Assembly: GCA_965204415.1 (NCBI GenBank)
Contig: CBDBEL010000003.1
Location: forward strand, 310,001-374,000
DNA length: 64,000 nucleotides
Direction of reading: 5' to 3'
Source: Aldehydirespirator sp965204415
Lineage (GTDB): Bacteria > Actinomycetota > Acidimicrobiia > Acidimicrobiales > Aldehydirespiratoraceae
Below, piece after piece: positions 58,766 to 64,000 of this stretch. Both the position numbers and the translations under genes were made by a program. Numbering within the stretch: the stretch's first letter is position 1; every line of letters begins with the position of its first letter. The notes beneath the pieces are model-generated. The model was not told where the DNA came from. It was given only the letters and a program-made list of their open reading frames with translations, and made no database searches.

Positions 58766-59737
58766 GTGAGCCGGCCTCGGGTGTTGGTTACTGCGCCGTT
58801 GCGGGGCCGCGCTCTGGACGAGTTGCACGACATCGCCGATGTCGTGTTCGAGCCCTGGATCGAGCATCAGCCGGTCAAGCTGCACAGCCGGGCGGACTTC
58901 GCGGCCAGGATCCGCTCCGAGGGCGCCGACATAGTCATATGCGAGGCCGACTCGTGCAAGGGCCCGGTGCTCGAACTGCCGCTTATCGCCATCGGTTGCA
59001 CCCGGGCCCGGCCCACCAACGTCGACGTGGCCGCGGCGACGGCCGCGGGCATACCGGTGCTGACAGCTCCCGGCCGGAACGCCGACGCGGTGGCCGAGAT
59101 GACGGTGGCCCTGTTGATGGCGGTCAACCGGTTCGTGGTGGCCGGCGACCGCGACGTGCGGGCCGGCACCATGTTCGGCAAGACCCTCCCCTACCAGCGC
59201 TACCGGGCCTGGCAGGTGGCGGGACGGACCGCCGGTCTGGTGGGGTTCGGCGCGGTGGCCCGGGCCGCGAAGTGGCGCCTGGACGGTCTGGGCATGACCG
59301 TGATCGCCAGCGACCCCTACGCCGACGGCGCCGACCACAGCCTCGATGAGTTGCTGGGCGCGGCCGACGTGGTGTCGATGCACGCCGCGGTGACGCCCGA
59401 GACGGCCCGGATGATGGGCGCCGACCAGTTCGCGGCCATGAGGCCGGGGGCGATCTACCTCAACACGGCCCGGGCCGCGCTGCACGACACCGACGCCCTG
59501 GTGGCCGCCCTGGAGTCCGGGCACCTGGCAGGGGCCGGCCTCGACCACTTCGACGGCGAGATCCTGCCCACCGACCATCCCCTGACCGCCATGGACAACG
59601 TGGTGCTGACCCCTCACATCGGCGGGGCCACCTACGACGTCGAGAGCAACCAGACCGCCACCGTGGTGGCCGATATCAAGGCCATCCTGGCCGGCGAGCG
59701 GCCCCTGCACTGCGCCAACCCGGAGGTCCTGCGATGA
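58766..59737 (+). CDS. NAD-dependent D-2-hydroxyacid dehydrogenase
   Basis: This 323-residue enzyme starts at GTG 58766. It has the Rossmann loop GLVGFGAVAR (an AVAR variant of GxGxxG), the substrate Arg in LNTARAALHD, and the catalytic His in TPHIGGAT with Asp/Glu in GLDHFDGE. It interconverts 2-hydroxy and 2-oxo acids, as phosphoglycerate or glyoxylate-type reductases do. The stop overlaps the aldolase start by 4 bases (ATGA). With the aldolase and the divergent kinase it suggests breakdown of a sugar acid. Confidence 0.9.
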   Translation: MSRPRVLVTAPLRGRALDELHDIADVVFEPWIEHQPVKLHSRADFAARIRSEGADIVICEADSCKGPVLELPLIAIGCTRARPTNVDVAAATAAGIPVLTAPGRNADAVAEMTVALLMAVNRFVVAGDRDVRAGTMFGKTLPYQRYRAWQVAGRTAGLVGFGAVARAAKWRLDGLGMTVIASDPYADGADHSLDELLGAADVVSMHAAVTPETARMMGADQFAAMRPGAIYLNTARAALHDTDALVAALESGHLAGAGLDHFDGEILPTDHPLTAMDNVVLTPHIGGATYDVESNQTATVVADIKAILAGERPLHCANPEVLR

Positions 59738-60393
59738 GCGGCAGCAGCGCCGCCACCGAGCCCGTCCACCAGGAGGTGGTCGACGCCTCACAGCAGATGG
59801 AGCGGGCTGGGCTGGTCGTGGGCACGGCCGGCAACGTGTCGGGCCGGCGCAGCGACGGCGCCGTCTGCCTGACCCCGTCGTCCACCCCGTACCGCGATGT
59901 CACCGCAGACAACCTCGCGGTGCTGAGTCTCGACGGCCAGCATCTGGGCGGCTCCGGCAAGCCGTCCACCGAGAAGGCCATGCACCTGGCCTGCTACAAC
60001 GCCTTCGACGAGGTCCGCGGGGTCGTGCACTGCCATCCTCCCCACGCCTCGATGTTCGCGGTAGCCCACCGGCCCATCCCGGCCAGCATCGAGGAAGTGA
60101 TCATCTACGTGGGCGGCGACGTGCCCGTCGCCGACTACGCGACCACCGGCACCGACGAGCTGGCCGCCGAGGTGGTGCGCCACCTCGCCGACCGGGGCGC
60201 GGTGCTGATGGCCAACCACGGCCTGCTGTGCGTGGGCAAGTCGCCCGCCGACGCCCTGCACACCGCCCTGGTGGTGGAGCACACCGCCAAGATCATGTTC
60301 GGTGCCGAGGTCCTGGGCGGGGTCAAGCCATTGCCACCAAAGATCGCCAAGGACTTCGCGGGGATCTACGGCTACATCCGCAGCACCTGGTGA
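59734..60393 (+). CDS. Class II aldolase/adducin family protein (FucA/AraD type)
   Basis: This 219-residue zinc-dependent aldolase or epimerase has the phosphate-binding GTAGNVSGR, the acid/base Glu in PSTEKAMHL, and zinc histidines in HCHPPHAS (H99, H101) with a further His in MANHGLLCVG. The length is that of L-fuculose-phosphate aldolase. Lying between a dehydrogenase and an enoyl-CoA hydratase, it probably cleaves a phosphorylated sugar acid, with the divergent FGGY kinase supplying the phosphate; this is inference. Confidence 0.9.
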   Translation: MSGSSAATEPVHQEVVDASQQMERAGLVVGTAGNVSGRRSDGAVCLTPSSTPYRDVTADNLAVLSLDGQHLGGSGKPSTEKAMHLACYNAFDEVRGVVHCHPPHASMFAVAHRPIPASIEEVIIYVGGDVPVADYATTGTDELAAEVVRHLADRGAVLMANHGLLCVGKSPADALHTALVVEHTAKIMFGAEVLGGVKPLPPKIAKDFAGIYGYIRSTW

Positions 60394-60420
60394 ACGGACT
60401 GAACCGAGGAGGTCATTTCC

Positions 60421-61260
60421 ATGCAGCACATGCTCTACGAGACCGACGGCCCGGTGGCAGTGATCACCCTGAACCGGCCCGAGAAGGCCAACGCGGTCAG
60501 CGGGCTCACACTCAACGAGATGGACGAGTGCTTCGGCCGGGCTGCCGGAGACGCCGAGGTCCGGGTGATCGTGCTGCGGTCGGTCGGCAAGCACTTCTGC
60601 GCCGGCCACGACCTGTCCGGCTCCGACGAGGCCATCGAGAAGGCCGCCACCGGTGACAGCGGCCCGGCCAGGGGCAGCTTCGTGGACTGGAAGGAGCGGG
60701 GCCTCGAAGCCATCTACGAGTGGGAGGCGGTCCACTACCTCGGCTACAGCCGCCGCTGGCGCGACATCCCCAAGCCCACGATCGCGGAGGTGCAGGGCCA
60801 GTGCATCGCCGGGGGGTTGATGCTCTGCTGGCCCTGCGATCTGATAGTTGCCGCCGACAACGCGATGTTCTCGGATCCGGTGGCCCGAATGGGCATCGGC
60901 GGGGTGGAATACCACGGCCACACCTGGGAACTCGGACCCCGCAAGGCCAAGGAGATGCTGTTCACCGCCCGCCGGATCAACGCGACCGAGGCCGAGGCGG
61001 CCGGCATGGTCAACCGGGTCGTGCCCCTCGACGAGCTTCACTCCAAGACCATGGCCCTGGCCCACGAGATCGCCCAGATGCACCCGTTCGCGCTGGCCCA
61101 GGCCAAGCGAGCCGTGAACCAGACCATGGACATCCAGGGCTTCTACTCGGCGCTGCAATCGGTGTTCGACATCCATCAGACCGGCCACGGCAACGCCCTT
61201 TCGGTGGGCGGTTACCCCATCCTCACCGGCCTCACCGAGATGAAGAAGTCCCAGCAATAG
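60421..61260 (+). CDS. Enoyl-CoA hydratase/isomerase family protein
   Basis: This 279-residue crotonase-fold protein is preceded by a strong GAGGAGG, 10 bases from the ATG. Oxyanion-hole blocks are KHFCAGHDLSG and QGQCIAGGLMLCWPCD. The first catalytic Glu position (GGGxEL) reads GGLML, so it is missing, and the usual PE of the second reads MGIGGVEYHG. It may be a non-hydratase crotonase. A long loop around residues 65-105 is rich in charged and aromatic residues. Confidence 0.87.
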   Translation: MQHMLYETDGPVAVITLNRPEKANAVSGLTLNEMDECFGRAAGDAEVRVIVLRSVGKHFCAGHDLSGSDEAIEKAATGDSGPARGSFVDWKERGLEAIYEWEAVHYLGYSRRWRDIPKPTIAEVQGQCIAGGLMLCWPCDLIVAADNAMFSDPVARMGIGGVEYHGHTWELGPRKAKEMLFTARRINATEAEAAGMVNRVVPLDELHSKTMALAHEIAQMHPFALAQAKRAVNQTMDIQGFYSALQSVFDIHQTGHGNALSVGGYPILTGLTEMKKSQQ

Positions 61261-61281
61261 AGGACGCCGCCAAAGTAGTCA

Positions 61282-62877
61282 ATGACGGCCCCCGCCGGAG
61301 CCTCATCTAGCGTGAACGACGTGAACCTGTGGGAGCGGCCGGACGTGCACGCCCGGCGCTGGTTCCTGCTGGGCGTGCTGAGCCTGACCCTGGTGCTGGT
61401 GGTGATGTCGGTGTCGGGCCTGAACGTGGCCCTGGCCACCCTCCAGCGCGACGTGGGCGTCACCGGGCCGCAGTTGCAGTGGATCGTGAACACCTATGCC
61501 CTGGCCTTCGGCGGGCTGCTCATGACCGGCGGGGCCATCGGCGATCGCTACGGCCGCAAGGGCGCCCTGCTGTGGGGGCTGCTCGTGTTCGGGCTCGGCG
61601 CGCTCCTCGGAGGCCTGGCCGGCTCGGCCGAGGTGATCCTGGTCGCCCGGGGAGCGATGGGGGTCGCGGCCGCCTTCGTGATGCCGGCCACCCTGTCACT
61701 GCTGATCGAGATCTTCCCGCCGCCTGAGAGACCGACCGCCATCGCGATCTGGTCGGGATTCGCGGGCGGCGGCGCCGCCATCGGGCCCGCCCTGACCGGT
61801 TTGTTCGTCACCGGATGGTGGATTGTGCCGTCGTGGGGCTGGGAGGCCGCGTTCCTCTACAACGTGCCGGTCGTGGCGGTGGTGATGATCGTGATGGCGC
61901 TGTGGCTGCCCCGCTCCCGCGACGAGCGGCCCCGCCACCTCGATCCTGCCGGAGCGGGGCTCTCGATCGTGGCCGTGACCGCGCTGATCTACGGCATCAT
62001 CGAAGGACCCGAGCAGGGCCGGACGTCGGTGCCGGTGCTGGCGGCCTTCGCCATTGCGGTGGTGTTCGGCGCGGCCCTGTTTCGGTGGCAGCAGCGAGCC
62101 CGCCATCCGATGCTGCCGCTGGAGTTGTTCAGCGACCGGCGCTTCAGCGTGGGATCCGCGGTCGTCAGCATGACCTTCGTGGTGATGATCGGGTTCTGGT
62201 TCCTGCTCGCACTGTACGTGCAGTTCTCACTGGGATACAGCGCTCTGGAGGCGGGGCTGGCCACCATGCCCGAGGCCCTGGCGTCGATGGTGGTGTCCCC
62301 CTTCACCGCTCCCCTAGCCGAACGGTTCGGGTCGCGCCGGATCATGGCCGTCGGCTTCGCGGTACTGGCGATCACGTTCCTGCCCCTGGCGATGGTCGAC
62401 ACCGACACCAGCTACTGGTTCCTGCTGGGGCCGCTGGTGCTGGCCGGCGCGGGCCTGGCCCTGGCCATGACACCGGCCACCAACGACATCATGGCCGCGA
62501 CACCCTACGAGAAGGCCGGGATCGGCTCGGCCGTGAACGACACCGCCCGCGAGCTTGGCGCCGCGCTGGGCATCGCCACGCTGGGGGCGTTGTCCACCTC
62601 GATCTACCGCAGCACCGTGAACGTCGACATCCTGCCGCCCGAAGTGGCCGAGGCGGCGAGCGAGTCGATGGGGGCAGCCATCGAGGCCGCCTACGGGCTG
62701 TCGCAGTCGGGGCTGCTCGGCGAGGCCGCGGCTCAGGCGACGATCACCGAGACGTCGCAGGCCTTCGCCACCGCTTTCGCTCAGACGATGGCGGTGTCGG
62801 GAGTCGTGTCGGCGTTGGTGGCGGCAATGCTGCTGGTCGGTCACTTCACCGAGAAACGCGCCGGCGCCACGGCCTGA
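61282..62877 (+). CDS. MFS drug-type exporter (DHA2/EmrB-QacA family, 14 helices)
   Basis: This 531-residue antiporter-like protein has about fourteen membrane segments. Family motifs are ALATLQRDVGVTGPQLQWIV (end of helix 1 and loop), GAIGDRYGRKGALLWG (motif A) and GPALTGLF near helix 5 (motif C-like). It is 21 bases after the enoyl-CoA hydratase gene and may belong to the same transcript. It probably exports a toxic compound or pathway product. Confidence 0.92.
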   Translation: MTAPAGASSSVNDVNLWERPDVHARRWFLLGVLSLTLVLVVMSVSGLNVALATLQRDVGVTGPQLQWIVNTYALAFGGLLMTGGAIGDRYGRKGALLWGLLVFGLGALLGGLAGSAEVILVARGAMGVAAAFVMPATLSLLIEIFPPPERPTAIAIWSGFAGGGAAIGPALTGLFVTGWWIVPSWGWEAAFLYNVPVVAVVMIVMALWLPRSRDERPRHLDPAGAGLSIVAVTALIYGIIEGPEQGRTSVPVLAAFAIAVVFGAALFRWQQRARHPMLPLELFSDRRFSVGSAVVSMTFVVMIGFWFLLALYVQFSLGYSALEAGLATMPEALASMVVSPFTAPLAERFGSRRIMAVGFAVLAITFLPLAMVDTDTSYWFLLGPLVLAGAGLALAMTPATNDIMAATPYEKAGIGSAVNDTARELGAALGIATLGALSTSIYRSTVNVDILPPEVAEAASESMGAAIEAAYGLSQSGLLGEAAAQATITETSQAFATAFAQTMAVSGVVSALVAAMLLVGHFTEKRAGATA

Positions 62878-62899
62878 GGCCGGGCACTATCCGGGCACT

Positions 62900-64000
62900 A
62901 TGAGGGGAATGACCAGCGACATTCTCGACAGAGCAGCTGCGGCCATCGACGGCAACGTGATGTTCGAGCCCGACGGCCGGCCCTTCGGCCTGGGGCTGCC
63001 CAGCGACGGGCTGGGCGCCGACCACCGGTTGGCCGAAGGCGTCACCATGATCGAATCGTTCGCCCACGTGCACGTCATCGAGACCGACTCGGCCGCGGTC
63101 GTGTTCGACTCCAGCGTCCCCGATCTCGGCCCGAGAGTGGCCGAGCGGGTCCAGGGCCTGACGCACGCGCCGGTGAGCCATGTCGTGCTCACGCACGGGC
63201 ACCGCGACCACGCCGGCGGCGCGGGCGCGCTGATCGACGGGCTAGCTGCGGCCGGGCCGCGGCCCCGGCTGGTGGGCCACCGGTCGCTGCCGGCCCGGCA
63301 GGCTCGCTACCGGCTGACCGACGGCTACAACCAGGCCGTCAACCAGCGGCAGTTCGGACGGGTCCCCAACTGGGACCTGGCCGGCGGCTGGGCCTTCGGA
63401 GTGCCCGATCTGGACCTGACCTTCGACGACCGGCTGCCACTCGAAGCCGGCGGTCTGGAGATCGAGCTGCGCCATGTGCGGGCCGAGACCGACGACCATC
63501 TATGGGCGTGGATACCGGAGCGGGCTGTGGCCGTGACCGGCGACCTGATGCTCTGGCATTTCCCCAACGCAGGCAACCCGGCCAAGGCCCAGCGCTACCC
63601 GCTGGAGTGGGCCGCCGCGCTGCGCGACATCGCCGGCGCGGGCCCTGAGCTGCTGCTGCCCGGACACGGACTGCCCATCGGCGGAGCCGAGCGGATCCGC
63701 CGCGTTCTGCTCGACACCGCGGCCGTGCTCGAGGAGCTCACCGGTCTCGCCCTGGACCTCATGAACCGGGGCGCCAGCCTCGACGACGTGCTGGCCGAGG
63801 CCCGCCTGGCCGGCGAGCGGATCCACCGGCCCTACCTGGCTCCGACCTATGACGAGCCCGAGTTCGTGGTGCGCAACGTCTGGCGGCTCTACGGCGGCTG
63901 GTACGACGGCACTCCCAGCAACCTCAAGCCGGCCCGCCAGGCCGCGGTGGCCTCGGAACTGGCCGACCTGGCCGGAGGGGCGCTGACGCTGGCCCGCCGG
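62900..64000 (+). CDS. Alkylsulfatase-like metallo-beta-lactamase-fold hydrolase, 3' end outside window
   Basis: The frame is open from ATG 62900 (or ATG 62909) to the right edge, 367 codons. The zinc motif THGHRDHAGG is the MBL HxHxDH. Further ligands lie in GDLMLWHFPN and PGHGLPIGG. The last part reads RNVWRLYGGWYDGTPSNLKP, the opening of the alkylsulfatase dimerisation domain, so the full protein belongs to the SdsA1/BDS1/YjcS group that removes sulfate from alkyl sulfates. No signal peptide is visible. Related non-sulfatase members exist, so the substrate is not certain. Confidence 0.85.
   Translation, partial: MRGMTSDILDRAAAAIDGNVMFEPDGRPFGLGLPSDGLGADHRLAEGVTMIESFAHVHVIETDSAAVVFDSSVPDLGPRVAERVQGLTHAPVSHVVLTHGHRDHAGGAGALIDGLAAAGPRPRLVGHRSLPARQARYRLTDGYNQAVNQRQFGRVPNWDLAGGWAFGVPDLDLTFDDRLPLEAGGLEIELRHVRAETDDHLWAWIPERAVAVTGDLMLWHFPNAGNPAKAQRYPLEWAAALRDIAGAGPELLLPGHGLPIGGAERIRRVLLDTAAVLEELTGLALDLMNRGASLDDVLAEARLAGERIHRPYLAPTYDEPEFVVRNVWRLYGGWYDGTPSNLKPARQAAVASELADLAGGALTLARR

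Overview
The window is high-GC, densely coded DNA with many GTG starts, 1-4 base start/stop overlaps and frequent TetR and LLM-class flavin/F420-type enzymes. This points to an Actinomycetota genome. The mix of a Tad pilus, branched-chain-type ABC transporters, amidohydrolases, CoA enzymes, cytochrome P450 and F420-type oxidoreductases suggests an Acidimicrobiia-like heterotroph, but no rRNA or housekeeping marker in the window confirms this. No tRNA, rRNA, CRISPR array or intact insertion sequence was seen.

Region by region. (1) 1-11300: a Tad/Flp-type pilus cluster with the TadA ATPase (cut by the left edge), TadB and TadC membrane proteins, a large polytopic membrane protein, a small pilin-like protein with its own promoter, three TadE/G-like subunits, a prepilin peptidase on the other strand, a lipoprotein and a 749-residue cysteine-rich secreted protein. 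(2) 11400-19877: two TetR regulators, then a complete branched-chain-type ABC importer compressed into three genes (MFS-LivF fusion, LivH-LivM-LivG fusion, lipoprotein receptor). (3) 19981-30337: amidohydrolase, beta-glucuronidase, SGNH hydrolase, serine hydrolase, TetR, three LLM oxidoreductases and a carboxymuconolactone-decarboxylase-like protein. (4) 30458-32816: a visibly lower-GC membrane protein gene, probably acquired, beside decayed gene fragments. (5) 32830-37999: an osmolyte locus, described below. (6) 38188-41096: acyl-CoA synthetase and enoyl-CoA hydratase. (7) 41262-47292: a dipeptide/oligopeptide ABC transporter. (8) 47433-50306: an envelope-lipid module (acyltransferase, PAP2-type enzyme, flippase-like protein). 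(9) 50254-64000: P450, acyl-CoA ligase, amidohydrolases, LLM enzyme, sugar kinase, 2-hydroxyacid dehydrogenase, class II aldolase, enoyl-CoA hydratase, drug-type MFS and a partial alkylsulfatase-like metallo-hydrolase.

The most striking item is the gene at 32830-34914. It encodes a GluR0-type ligand-gated potassium channel (binding lobe S1, membrane helix, TVGYGD pore, membrane helix, lobe S2) that carries a complete ProX/OpuAC glycine-betaine-binding domain in front, in the position of the amino-terminal domain of eukaryotic glutamate receptors. It is divergent from a BCCT betaine transporter and a free betaine-binding protein that closely resembles the channel's own N-terminal domain. This looks like an osmolyte-sensing ion-flux system that I do not recognise as described.

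A second theme is repeats. A short interspersed element of about 130-150 bp with inverted ends occurs three times (25.9, 45.1 and 58.6 kb). Several in-frame tandem repeats (33, 39, 45, 45 and 18 bp periods) sit inside genes or exactly on gene junctions, duplicating start or stop codons.
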